From Branchipolynoe longqiensis (Eukaryota; Annelida; Polychaeta; Phyllodocida; Polynoidae), in assembly GCA_030323885.1 (NCBI GenBank), contig JASIRB010002938.1:1-64000 (forward strand): a DNA stretch of 64,000 bases, given 5' to 3'. Position numbers and translations under genes: made by a program. Positions 42,043 through 51,506 of the stretch are shown piece after piece. The notes below the pieces were generated by a model, which was not told the DNA's origin, made no database searches, and worked only from the letters and a program-made list of their open reading frames with translations. The stretch's first letter is position 1. Each line of letters starts with the position of its first letter.

Positions 42043-42846
42043 TCAGTCTCTACGGCAATTTACTCGTTTGTGACTACGGCTGCCGCACCGCGAGCACCAG
42101 TGTCCATAGTCGCACGTCATGTTATCCCGTGAACACCCTTGTTCGCCATTGTAGGCAAAACAAGGTTTCTTACCATCACGCGTGTAGAGACGATTAGCAC
42201 CACTAGTAGTGTTAGCGGAAATACCTGGTTTTTTATTGTCCTTGATATTTTCGAATGCATAGTGCCTTAATGCCAAATCACTGTTTCCTACTACGAACGC
42301 GTCGAAACCTTGTTTTTGAGCCAGCTTTCGAACTCCAGTGTCATATGCAACGTGTGCAGTGTTATTATAATTATTATGCTTAGCCTTAGCGCTGATATAA
42401 CTTATATGGTTGAATAAAGCATGGCAAGCATTAATGTCATCATAAGAATTACTATCCTGAAACCAGGCACATGTTGACTCAATAAGTTCATAACCATTCA
42501 ATTTTTTTACTTGATTTCTCTCACACGTGTGGTGCTTCAGCGTCCACTTACGTTGACGCCTCCTCTCCCTACTCGGTGTTCTACTTCCCGAACTTGATGA
42601 AGAAGACCTGCGACGACGGTGACACCGGTGCGCGCGACCCGCCTTGCTCCTACCCCTTTCTGCCGACACGTCCAACACCCGGAGTTCTTCCTCGACCATG
42701 GTCTTCTGCCTCTCTAACGCTGCTACCCGCTTCCGCCTTTCCAGCAATTCGACTTGCGACTTCAGCGCGGCCTCGTCCGCCGACAGGGTGTCTTCTAACA
42801 CTGCTGCCGTCGCGCCACGCACCTCCGCTTTAACTTCAGTCGCCAT
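42043..42846 (-). CDS. Element C Gag-like protein (267 aa)
   Basis: Residues about 18-62 are predicted coiled-coil by composition (Leu/Glu/Lys heptad-like). About 65-100 is a basic Arg/Ser stretch. About 120-200 is conserved with element D. At the C-terminus there is a CCCH finger (C229-x8-C238-x6-C245-x3-H249), followed at once by a CCHC knuckle (C251-x2-C254-x4-H259-x4-C264). These would bind the element RNA. The stop TGA is followed by the in-frame RT region. The ATG lies inside the upstream leader ORF. Confidence 0.88.
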   Translation of the reverse strand: MATEVKAEVRGATAAVLEDTLSADEAALKSQVELLERRKRVAALERQKTMVEEELRVLDVSAERGRSKAGRAHRCHRRRRSSSSSSGSRTPSRERRRQRKWTLKHHTCERNQVKKLNGYELIESTCAWFQDSNSYDDINACHALFNHISYISAKAKHNNYNNTAHVAYDTGVRKLAQKQGFDAFVVGNSDLALRHYAFENIKDNKKPGISANTTSGANRLYTRDGKKPCFAYNGEQGCSRDNMTCDYGHWCSRCGSRSHKRVNCRRD

Positions 42847-42995
42847 TTTCCTACTTGTTTCAACTGCTGCTCAGGCACAGGGTGTGCACGGGTTGCACGT
42901 TTTGTAGATGCTGATAACCTCATAGGACACAATTCATTGACCGGCAACACGTGCTTCTGACCACACGGCCCGCAGTAGTCAGTTACATGCTGCAT
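42795..42995 (-). CDS. Element C leader ORF with Cys/His cluster (66 aa)
   Basis: Starts 10 nt after the A1 repeat and overlaps the start of gag by 52 nt in another frame. The first 25 residues include YCGPC, KH, LP and NELCPM, giving C-x2-C...H...C, possibly zinc-binding. A second copy at 60876 (plus strand) encodes almost the same 25 residues with many synonymous differences, which argues for a real protein. It could be a separate small protein, or the true N-terminus of Gag joined by frameshifting. I do not recognise the family. Confidence 0.65.
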   Translation of the reverse strand: MQHVTDYCGPCGQKHVLPVNELCPMRLSASTKRATRAHPVPEQQLKQVGKWRLKLKRRCVARRQQC

Positions 42996-43004
42996 GGGTC
43001 AAAA

Positions 43005-43213
43005 CTCAAAAAAAAAAAAACTCAAGGTTGTGCTCTGGGGCGCAGCTAGCAGGCGAGTGAGGTCTAGTGCACCTCACAAGGTGGGGGGGCGTGGTCAGAC
43101 AGCGCCGCCTGCACCCCTGGTAGCGAACCCAGGAACCACAGTAGTGGAGTGACCAAAAGTAGTATAGCGGGAGTCCTTCTCTCTTACATCTGCATACAGG
43201 TCTGTATACGAGT
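43005..43213 (-). repeat. Element C terminal repeat A1
   Basis: Copy of the A part of the units at 38030-38208 and 38505-38698 (CAAGGTTGTGCTCTGGGGCG to CTGTATACGAGT). In the coding sense it is the 5' end and should hold the promoter. It contains a T-arm-like hairpin, CCTGG-GTTCGCTA-CCAGG. Confidence 0.93.
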
Positions 43214-43308
43214 TATATAGCTATATACAAAAAAAACACACAAAAAAACACCAAAAAAACAACAAAGATTAGGCTGCAAGTGGGAATGCATGCATGGACG
43301 GCAGATTT

Positions 43309-43502
43309 TGTTTGTTATTTGTAACATCTAAGGACATATCAGGACAGGTACCGACTTGTGATAGTACGCTCTCATGGTGACTTTATAGTGCTGTCCCACT
43401 GGGAAACCAGGCCCCTGGCACCATGACCTGGTATCCCACTCAGTCACATTATCCTGACATTATCCTGACACTCATCACACCAGTCCTTGCCCTCATCACA
43501 CC
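43309..43502 (-). mobile_element. SINE-1 partial copy
   Basis: From a degraded tail (TTTGTTATTTGTAACATCTA) through GGACATATCAGGACAGGTAC, GGCACCATGACCTGGTATCC and a small internal duplication of ACATTATCCTGAC. It ends at the CAGTCCTTGCCCT word. It lies between the facing 5' ends of elements C and D. Confidence 0.82.
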
Positions 43503-43520
43503 AGACTAGCAAACAAATGG

Positions 43521-44335
43521 CAGAATGTCATCGGACCTAAGTAGTATGTCACTGGAAGAGCAGGAAAGTGCTCTGTGGGAAGACATTCAATGGATGGAGT
43601 AGGAGGAGCGTATCATGGAACTCAAGAGTCATTGGGAAACCTTAGCAAGACGCTGTGACAGGCGTTCAATGACACCGGTGTCAGATGACGAGGCACAGGT
43701 GAAAGTTGAGGCGACTGCAGGGGTCACTGTGCCAGCGACCATGATGACACCACCCCTTGACAGCGGCGGACCTGGCGGACACTTGACATATTGCCTGATA
43801 AGGTCACATCAGTCACATGAATGCCACCGCTGACTGGAGCAGTTCACGTCGTGGAAGACATAAGTGGTCACTCAAGCATTACACAGTCAGTTAGAAGGAG
43901 ATTCGGAAGCTTAATGCTTACAAACTAATTGAAGCACCCTCTAAATGGGTTGTAGACTTCAAGAGCCTCATGGTAAAGGACTATAGAGTCTTCATACAGC
44001 ATGTAGCTTTCATTGCAAACGGAAGTAAAAGTGATGATGTCAAGGACTGTGCACATACTGAATACGACACTGAAATAAGTAAGCTGGCAGAAACCCTGGG
44101 TTTTGCTGCCTTCAGCAAACTCCATAATGGCCTACCTAATATTCGGCAACGTAAAACAAGAAAGCAGGAGAACTACCGGAAGTCAACCCAACAAAGTGAG
44201 AGGAAATGCCCTTGCTTCAGGTGGAACCGTGAGGGTAGCTATGACCTTACCGAGGACAAGTGCGGCTTTGGTCATTACTGTGGGAAGTGTTCATCACAGT
44301 CTCATGCCCACCATCATTTTCCCAAGGTGTGACGG
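43521..44335 (+). pseudogene. Element D gag remnant
   Basis: The N-terminal frame (SLEEQESALWEDIQWME, then a TAG) is followed by MELKSHWETLARRCDRRS. A later frame has QHVAFIANGSKSDDV, TEYDTEISKLAETLGFAAF and the finger region CFRWNREGS...CGFGHYCGKC. Compared with element C the second Cys of the CCCH finger and the last Cys of the knuckle are lost. Confidence 0.8.
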
Positions 44336-45058
44336 AATGATGCCACCCTGCAGGTCCCTAAAGGTACTGAATTGTCTAAACTGCATGAGCTACCTTCATC
44401 AAACACTCAGCACTGGCGCCCCACTAGTGGAGCGAACAACACTCCCCCTCATGCTACTCAGTGGGACAATTACCGGACTGGACTGCACTATGATATTGAG
44501 AATTGAAAATACCTACAGTCAATTCTAATGTTGAAACTAATATCTCCATTCCATGTGCAAGTGGGAAGCCAGATGCTTTCGCAGATGACCAAATTGTTCG
44601 CTCTGTTCAACATGTTAATGAATGTGATAATACCACTACCAAATTCTCTGTTTCAGAAATTAAAGGTGCTCAGAGAACTGATAATACCATAAATAAGTTG
44701 TGTGACTGGTAGTCACACACTGACAGTCCTTATAAAGGGATTGACAGTACACATAACAAAGTAAAATGCACTGAAATTGAATTTGAAGGTGATACTTCAA
44801 ACGTTAGTCAAACTAACCTGAGTAAGTGCATACATTTTAGCGGTATTGAACCGAATGATATTCTGACAGTTGATAATGTCTTTGATAATGAGTGCTCTAT
44901 AAAGTAACTCTCTGTGAGTATCAAAACGGGCCCCAATCGCAATTCTATATATACCAATCATGTGTTGGTGGCTATTGTGACTGTTGCCATGATATTCATG
45001 GCATCACAACTCAAGTTAAACCTTGCTGTTTTTTTATAGAACTTTTCATGCCTAAGGG
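44336..45058 (+). pseudogene. Element D gag-RT linker, decayed
   Basis: It lies where element C has the 180-residue N-terminal extension of its RT ORF. Short frames only; nothing specific is conserved that I can see. Confidence 0.5.
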
Positions 45059-46640
45059 ATTATGACCCTGATTGGCCTTACATACTCTGGGGTGTTGAAT
45101 TCGGATTTCATATAAATCCTAACTGTAGTTTAGAATACGACACTAAATAAGCTAGTGTACAGGATATCTGTGATAAAGAAGCTATTACAGAATGGCTACT
45201 AGCCAAGCTAGAGCAAGATATCCTCATATTGGTCACTGTCAAAGCAACATGCTCTCATGGCCTAGTTTGTGTCCCAAAAGAGGATGGCAGAGTAAGAACA
45301 ATCATAGATTGGAGTAAGCCAAAGGGGCAACTCTCTAAACACTTGTGTACAAGACGTATGTGAAAAATGTAGTTATAATAGTATACATACCATGATTTGA
45401 TGGAGGCCGGTGACTGGATATCAACCGTTGACATCAAAGATGCATATAGGGTGGGCTCAATCCACCCGACTGACGGAATTAGAGAGGGATTAGTCTGGGA
45501 ATTTGATGATGAGTTAACTTATCTGCTTGACACCCACCTTTGCATGGGCCTCTCCTCAAGTCCCTTCATCTTTCAAAAATTTCAAAATTGATAGTCACAT
45601 GTGCTTTGAGGGAGGGAATTGGAAGGGTTGTTAACTACCTGGATGATTATTGTGTGATAGGTAAGAACAGGGTGGAGGCCACTTCGGCACAACACGCTAT
45701 TATAGCAATACTTCGGAGATTAGGTTTCTTCATAAGCTTTAAGAAGTTAACACCCCACCCCACAGCATTAAAATAAGATTCCTGGGTATTATTATAGATT
45801 CTCGTACATTAGAGTTAACCCTACTGGAGGATAAAATGAAGAACTGTCTCCATTTCAATTAATTAAGAGCGGCTAACAGGTCCAAGGCCTATTATAGCTG
45901 TATCCTATTGATTGATTGATTGATTGAACTTAAAGCTACCCTCTATGGACATAAAAAAGTTGCGAGAAAACAGCTCGAGCAGCTCAGTGGATTACTCTCC
46001 CACTGCTCAAAAGTAATCAGTGGAGGACAAACATTCTGTAGAAGGCTATATGACCTTATAGCCTGAGAGTGCTATTACAAGATCAGATTGAACACTGGAG
46101 TTAGAGACGACATCACTTGGTGGCTAAATTTTCCTAGTCTCTAATGGTAAAGCAATGATAATGGGCAAATTTGCTCCCACATACTCGGTATATAGTGATG
46201 CATCCAAATGCGGATTCGGTGCAATGCATGGCCATGACTGGTTGGCCGGTTGATTTTGCGCCCAGGACTGAGGTGCCTTAAAGCCTCACCTTGGGCACCA
46301 CTATGTGGCAGCTGGACCCCAGGTTGATGATGCTCAGGAGATGTGGGCAGTTAACTCAGCCACCCTCAGAGGGGTCAATTCCTGGGAGAATTCGGCAATA
46401 TTGCTAATTACAGATAGTACGACAGTTCTCTCAGCCCTATGCACAGGCAGATCAAAATCAAAAGAAATAATATTTTATATTTGTCCCTTATTTTGGTTAG
46501 CTGTACAAAACTTCAGCTATTCAGTAGCATATATTAGAAGCATTAATAACCAGGCTTGTGACTGCCTAACTAGGTTAAATGAGAACACCACTGCTCAGAG
46601 ACTGAGAGATATAGACCGCAGCATGATCCTCTGCTGCTCA
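45059..46640 (+). pseudogene. Element D RT / RNase H remnant
   Basis: Pieces in changing frames: DWPYILWGVEFGF, VRTIIDWSKP, DWISTVDIKDAYRV, GLSSSPFIF, RVVNYLDDYCVIG (YLDD retained), ARKQLEQLSGLLSHCSK, VYSDASKCGFGAMHGHDW (RNase H), AQEMWAVNSA, ITDSTTVLSAL and NNQACDCLTRLN. Each matches element C in order. A stop lies directly after the GLSSSPFIFQKFQN part. Confidence 0.88.
45855..45938 (+). mobile_element. Small insertion ending in (ATTG)n inside element D
   Basis: Between two parts of the RT that are adjacent in element C lies about 75 bp ending CCTATTGATTGATTGATTGA. The 3' tail type equals that of the LINEs at 29440, 37354 and 61041, so this is probably an extremely 5'-truncated LINE tail. 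Confidence 0.5.
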
Positions 46641-46659
46641 GTTGTTTTTGACAAAGACT

Positions 46660-47236
46660 TTTCTTGTTACAGCACAGCAGCTGAGGGAGGAACAACAGAG
46701 GTACCACTACCAGGTGAAGGCTTACACCCCAAATTCCCTAGCAACTAGGAGCACGCAGGTCAAGAAATACCTGGAATTCATCGCTGAATTGTCAGAGTCT
46801 CATGCTCCCTTTCCATGTTTGTCAACCCAGGCTGCTTTATATGTGATGTGGCTCACTAGGTCCCTCTGCTAGCACTCAATTCTAAATTATTTGACTGGCC
46901 TCAATAACTACTTAAAAACAGAATAACTCGGCTGAGCTTAATTATAATGACTATATCCTATCAAGTACACTGCGCAGTATAACAAGAGAATTAGGAGATT
47001 CGGTAAGACAGGCTCTTCTGATCCTCCCCTCTATGCTATTAAAGATATTTAGCTTGTTGACACTTAATTATGGCCATGTTGCTTGGTGCACAGCAGTCCT
47101 TTGCTGCTTTAGAGGTTTGGTAAGAAAATGCCAGGTCACCCTCTCGCATTCTGCCCTCAGCCGGAAGGACTTAACATTTTTCGAGAGGACAGTAAACTTA
47201 CTCAACCCAGTCATGCGTCTTGTTGTCTTTCCCTAG
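46660..47236 (+). pseudogene. Element D tyrosine-recombinase remnant, C-terminus missing
   Basis: YTPNSLATRSTQVKKYLEF and QAALYVMWLTRSL match the arm domain of the element C recombinase. HVAWCTAVLCCFRGLVRKC keeps the first catalytic Arg and QVTLSHSALSRKDLTFF follows. The HSLRR box and the Tyr are absent; unrelated AT-rich DNA begins at about 47240. Confidence 0.87.
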
Positions 47237-47240
47237 CTAC

Positions 47241-47784
47241 TGTTTACATAGATTATATAATGTATTATATATGTATACTGAGTAGGGATAGGCTTGGAAT
47301 TTGTTTGAATTAAGTAATTAACCGGATTTCGGCATGCGCCATCGGGCGGTTCGGGCCACTGACGACGATGGCACCCTAATTTGCACCTATATAATGTTGT
47401 GCATATGACGCTCTGGCCTCTCTTCACTGTACCGCTAAAATTGGATATATGACATTACTAGTACTAGATATACAAGCAGGTGTGGAGAAGTTATGCTGAC
47501 ATACATCACTGATTATAATGAACTATATTTTCATCGCAAATGACTATCACAAAATATTCCGTACCACTGGCCGCCTTCTCTACACCCCCTCAAATTACTC
47601 TGAAACTTACCACTCAGGGAAATATTGATGTATCAAAGTTAGAATTAGGCTCTGGATGGGGGACAAAAAACAGTCCCCATACGAGAACAAATGTTTTCGA
47701 AAACTTGACTTACATTTGTCAATTTTGTTCGATAAAAGCCCTCATTTAGTTAAATAAAATGATGGTACCTTCATGGCAGCCGGG
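47241..47784. other. Unassigned
   Basis: No gene is recognised. TA-rich start, then a GC-rich patch around 47330-47370. Confidence 0.4.
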
Positions 47785-48490
47785 AAGGAGGGAGATGAGT
47801 GAGGGAGTGAGGGAGTGAGGGAGTGGAAGAGAGAAGGAGTGGTGGAGTGGGGGTGAGGGAGTGAGGGAGCGGGGTAGTGGGTGTGAGGGAATGGGGGAGT
47901 TAGGGTAATTCGGGAATGTGGGTATGGGGGTATGGGGGTACGGGTGTACGGGGTATGAGGGTAAAGGGGGGGATGTGAGTATGGTGGAATGGCGGATTGA
48001 GGGATTGATGGATAATTGGGGTGTGGGCGTATCGGGGAATGGGGATGGGGGAATGGGGAATGGGGTATGGGGGAATGGGGGAATGTGGTTATGGGGAATG
48101 TGAATATGGGGACTGGTGGTGTGGATTGAGGAATTGGGTAATGGAGTATAGGGGTAATGGTGGTATGGGGGTATATACTAATGGGGGTAATGGGTAATGT
48201 GGGTATGGGTAATGTCATATGGGGTAATGGGGGTTATGGGGGTATGTGGTAGTGGGTATGGGGTAATAGGGGTATGGGGGATGGGGCTATGGGGTATGGG
48301 GGGATGGGGGAATGGGGGAATGGGGAATGAGGGTATGGGTGAATGGGGGTATGGGGGAGTAAGGGAGTGGATGAGTGGGGTAATGGGGGAATGGTGGAAC
48401 GGTGGAATGGGGGAATGGGGGAATGGGGGAGTGAGGAGATGGGGCAGTGCAGGGAATAGGGCAATAGGGGAATGGGGGAATGGGGGCTGT
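47785..48490. repeat. GGGGGAATGG / GGGGTATGG minisatellite
   Basis: Purine-rich plus strand made of G runs of 3-5 alternating with AAT, TAT or AGT, as 8-10 bp words without a strict period. Quadruplex-prone. Pro/His-rich frames on the opposite strand are artefacts. Confidence 0.88.
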
Positions 48491-49040
48491 AGTCTCTGTG
48501 GTGGGTCTATCCATTGCTGGAGTAATCTGTTGTGTGATCGAGGAGCCGCTGTGACACGCTCACTAAATAACCGTCAATCAAAATGAAACAGTCCCAATAA
48601 CATGTTGCCCTGTACTTAATGCCTAGTTGAAGTAAATAACAAATGAAAAAATAACTCTACAGAGTGCCTTGAATGATATTACAATAACACAAAATAAATT
48701 GCATTATGACCATCAGTATTGGTAAAGCAGTGCATTTAGATTACATAATTTCTGTTGAAACAGTCAGTGAACTATGTATAAGGGGCGTGCTCCGCTGGCT
48801 CCCACGGAAGCCCCAACCCGCTATCACATATATCATCCACCACCACTTTAATTTCCCTTCGCCGTCCCGTCGGCTGCTCCTACATGGGCTGGTCGGCTTC
48901 CCCCTGAACAATCAACACAATCTCGGTGTGCACAGAAGAAGAAAGCAACTGACATCCACAATAAGAAATGATTTCCCTCAAGATTGTCACGAAGTAGTGT
49001 GTGAAGCTATGTGGATGACCACTCCCCCTTTCTCATAGTT
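48491..49040. other. Unassigned
   Basis: A 110-codon open frame (48706-49038, plus) has no domain that I recognise and no homologous copy in this window. I do not support it as a gene. Confidence 0.4.
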
Positions 49041-49087
49041 TCTTTGTTTGTTTGTTGTTTTACGTCCTAGCAACATCTAAGATCATA
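49041..49087 (-). mobile_element. SINE-1 tail fragment
   Basis: TTTGTTTGTTTGTTGTTTTA followed by CGTCCTAGCAACATCTAAG, ending abruptly after GATCATAG. Confidence 0.85.
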
Positions 49088-49209
49088 GAACGCGGGTCAT
49101 AGCAGATCTTGCTGTGAGTGGTTTATTGTAGACGCCAAATGGTTCATTGTTTATCTGAATGGCTAAAGATGTGCAACAGTAGGCTCCACTTGATGCTTAC
49201 ACTTGGATG

Positions 49210-49480
49210 CATTTAAAAGTCTAGTCTAGTAGTAAGAGTAGAACAAATAAAACACATATATGCCAAGAAAATCCCCCAAAAATAATATAGACTACTAACC
49301 AGACAAACCAACTATCTATCTGCTACTGAAATGCAGGCAATCAAATATCTTTTCACACAGTGGCTGCTGATAAGCTAACACCAACACTACAACTGGCCAG
49401 CATTGAAAACAAGCCTGTTTACCCAGGCTTATATGCTATGGACAGTATAAATACAGCCTCAATAAAAATGAAATGTTTAA
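49210..49480 (+). repeat. Repeat R3 copy (LINE 3' end)
   Basis: GTCTAGTCTAGTAGTAAGAG ... CTGGCCAGCATTGAAAACAA ... CAGTATAAATACAGCCTC. It matches 31295-31535 and the inverse of 35250-35470. This copy keeps CAGTGGCTGCTGATAAGCTA, missing from the first. Confidence 0.82.
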
Positions 49481-49934
49481 ACCATGCACAGTTTGAACAA
49501 AGAACTATAATCACCAAACTTAGTAAGGTTCAATCCTTCCTTAATTGGGTTGCAATTAACTTTTCATTTTTGTTATATTTATTTATAGATTGATTTGTTG
49601 GTGATAGTGCATTTATACTGCCCATAACGGTTAAGTTTTCGCGGCTAGACAGTAATAGTCTCATAGTTCCCCTTGTGGTGGTACTTTCACATGTGTAGTT
49701 AGCTACTGCGCACATTCTGTGTCTGTTTGTGAGCATCCTCCCACACTTGGGTCCTAAACTTGGGTTAACAACAACCGTAATCTGTTAATAACCAAATTCA
49801 GTAAGGTTCATTCCCTACATTTCTTGTTGAATTGGGTTGTAATTACATTTTGCTAATTTTGTTCTTGAAGATTTCTAATGCCTATCATGGATAAGTCTGA
49901 ATAGACTTGTTTTCACCATTAGACAGTTTGTCGA
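49481..49934. other. Unassigned
   Basis: No gene. TCAGTAAGGTTCATTCCCTA and AGTAAGGTTCAATCCTTCCT are diverged copies (about 49520 and 49800), each followed by a TTGGGTTGYAATTA word. Confidence 0.45.
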
Positions 49935-50160
49935 TAGAAAGCCTGAGGCTACACTTTTACCAACCCAAGGGATTTTTAACCTCCCACACCACATAGACAT
50001 GATCTGAGAGCAACTGGCCTTTGATGTCGCTGTAAGTTATACACAGCAGTGCAAATCCAAATTGGCAGAGGTGGGGCCATGGGGAATTGAACAACCAACC
50101 TTCAGATTAGGAGTCCGACCTAGAAAAAAGTCAGACACTCTAACCACTCCGCCACAGAGA
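49935..50160 (-). mobile_element. SINE-3, tRNA-Arg-like head
   Basis: Minus strand: A box TGGCGGAGTGG, an anticodon arm CGGACTCCTAATCTG (loop CTCCTAA, anticodon CCT, Arg-like), and B box GTTCAATTCC, then CAATTTGGATTTGCACTG and further body. An extra TGACTTTTTTCTAGG sits between the A box and the anticodon arm, so the tRNA itself cannot fold normally. A third SINE family, separate from SINE-1 and SINE-2. Confidence 0.6.
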
Positions 50161-50486
50161 ATAACTATCTTAAAAATATATTGCAATTAAATTGTGTTAA
50201 TAACTATTCCACATGGAATAAATTACCTCTTCCTTGTTTGTTTATGCAATGTTCCATATCGTTCTCGGTCGTTTCAGTCCCATTCTAGCATAATATTACA
50301 TATTAACTAGTGATGGCTGGACACGGACATTGCTATCTCGAAAGTGACATACCCATATGGTGTTGCCAGAAAAGAAAAAGAGAAGATAAGAAAATAGGAA
50401 AAGAAACATATATGAGCGTGCGGGAATATCATGTACATTTATTTATGACCACTGAAATAAAAGGATGCTCATGTCACCTGCCTAGA
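50161..50486. other. Unassigned
   Basis: No gene or repeat is recognised. Confidence 0.4.
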
Positions 50487-50772
50487 TGGTTTGTTTGTTG
50501 TTCTTTTATGTTCTAGCAACATCTAAAGTCCTATCAGGACAGGTACCGACTTGCGACAGTGCGTACTCATGGTAAATGTTTAGTACTACCCCAGTGGGAA
50601 ACCAGGCTGCTGGCACCTTGACTTGATATCCAAAAGTTACATTATCCTGATATTGTGCTAACCTGTCCTCGTCTTATCCTATTAATAGTATCAATTTGAT
50701 AAATTATTGGTCTGGACTGCCGATGTCCTCCATGGGAAGCCTGCACTCTAACGATTGGGCCACTGCGGTGGT
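50487..50772 (-). mobile_element. SINE-1 copy
   Basis: Tail TTTGTTTGTTGTTCTTTTAT, body GTCCTATCAGGACAGGTACC, and a head complement ending CTAACGATTGGGCCACTGCG. The linker region is partly deleted. Confidence 0.87.
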
Positions 50773-50805
50773 GGTTAACATAGTAACAAGCACTGTAACC
50801 ACTGT

Positions 50806-51364
50806 ATAGCCGTGTTTACACCCACAACGTTAGGCCGAACTAGGTAAGGCAAACTAGAGGAGGCGAACTAGTGTCATGTCTACACACGGAGCAGTTTAAG
50901 GTGGAAATCGATATGTGTGCTTGAGCAAGTCCATACTAACCAGCACCAGTTTTGGTTAGTCGACTTCGCCACGAGAGAGTGTGGGTTCGACCTAGATATG
51001 TATGGACTGAATCCTATTGGTTTGGAATGGTCAAAACTTCTTCTGGGCAGTGAAAACCTAAAAATAAATGATGAAAAAAATATCTGTGCACCTCTAGCCG
51101 GTTCATAGACCAAATTACATTATATAGTGTGACGTGCTTAATCCGCCTCAAGTAAACCGCTACTGTCCACACAGGCAAGGTGGGCGGACTTAAGCTAGTT
51201 CGGTTCATATAGGCTACCTCGCGATGCAGTTTACTTGAAGCAAACTAGATGAGGCCACTTAGCCTTAAGTCGCCTCAGCGTAATGTTCACACGACCAATT
51301 TGAGTCGAACTAAAGGAGGCGAATTAGTTAAGCCGACTTAACTCGCCCATGTAAACACGGCTTA
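50806..51364. mobile_element. MITE-4, 560-bp foldback
   Basis: Ends TAGCCGTGTTTACA and (right end reverse-complemented) TAAGCCGTGTTTACATGGG. Inside, GAGGCGAACTAG and its complement CTAGTTCG / CTAATTCGCCTC are scattered several times in both orientations, so large parts can pair. TGTCTACACACGG and TGTTCACACGACC look like further degenerate copies of the terminal motif. No transposase. Target duplication unclear (TA or TTAA-like). Confidence 0.8.
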
Positions 51365-51385
51365 AGACTCCAAATAGCCGAGGTT

Positions 51386-51424
51386 TACTTTTTGTGCTGA
51401 AGGGTCGTTAAACAAACAAACAAA
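51386..51424 (+). mobile_element. SINE tail fragment
   Basis: GCTGAAGGGTCGTTAAACAAACAAACAAA is the 3' end of a SINE family similar to SINE-2 (inverse of GTTTGTTTTATTTAAC). No body precedes it; the MITE-4 end does. Confidence 0.6.
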
Positions 51425-51431
51425 ATCCGTG

Positions 51432-51506
51432 TGGTTGGTTGGTTGTTGGAGTTTTTTTTACAACACTGAGCCAACCAGTCCTTTCCATATCCTAATAATG
51501 CCAATC
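51432..51506 (-). mobile_element. SINE-1 copy, left part (split by element B)
   Basis: TGGTTGGTTGTTGGAGTTTT, then an internal deletion to CAACACTGAGCCAACCAGTC and CCTAATAATGCCAATC, where element B starts. The other part resumes at 56239. Confidence 0.88.

Larger units (their letters stand above)
37703..43213 (-). mobile_element. Element C: Ngaro/DIRS-like tyrosine-recombinase retrotransposon
   Basis: A 5.5-kb element on the minus strand. Order in the coding sense: A1 repeat (43213-43005), leader ORF, gag, RT/RNase H, tyrosine recombinase, B1 (38983-38699), then A2-B2 and A3-B3. Split direct repeats, an RT of the DIRS group and a tyrosine recombinase instead of a DDE integrase define the Ngaro/PAT side of the DIRS order. 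No methyltransferase domain is seen, which favours Ngaro. Textbook elements end A1-ORFs-B1-A2-B2; this one has an extra A-B unit. AATAAA lies on the coding strand in each B repeat. All main ORFs are unbroken, so the copy may be recent. No target duplication is evident, as expected for this mechanism. Confidence 0.93.
43521..47240 (+). mobile_element. Element D: decayed Ngaro/DIRS-like copy
   Basis: Carries remnants of gag, RT, RNase H and tyrosine recombinase in the same order as element C, but on the plus strand. There are many stops and frameshifts, and the recombinase C-terminus with its catalytic box is missing. No split direct repeats are recognised around it. It diverges strongly from C at nucleotide level, so it is a different, older family member. 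Confidence 0.87.

Noticed and set aside
39032..42846. Bacterial or phage integrase operon
   Set aside because: The recombinase sits with a DIRS-type RT, RNase H and zinc-finger Gag between split direct repeats: a eukaryotic retrotransposon.
48706..49038. 110-codon open frame as a host gene
   Set aside because: No recognised domain, no similar copy, no splice or codon evidence; it could occur by chance.
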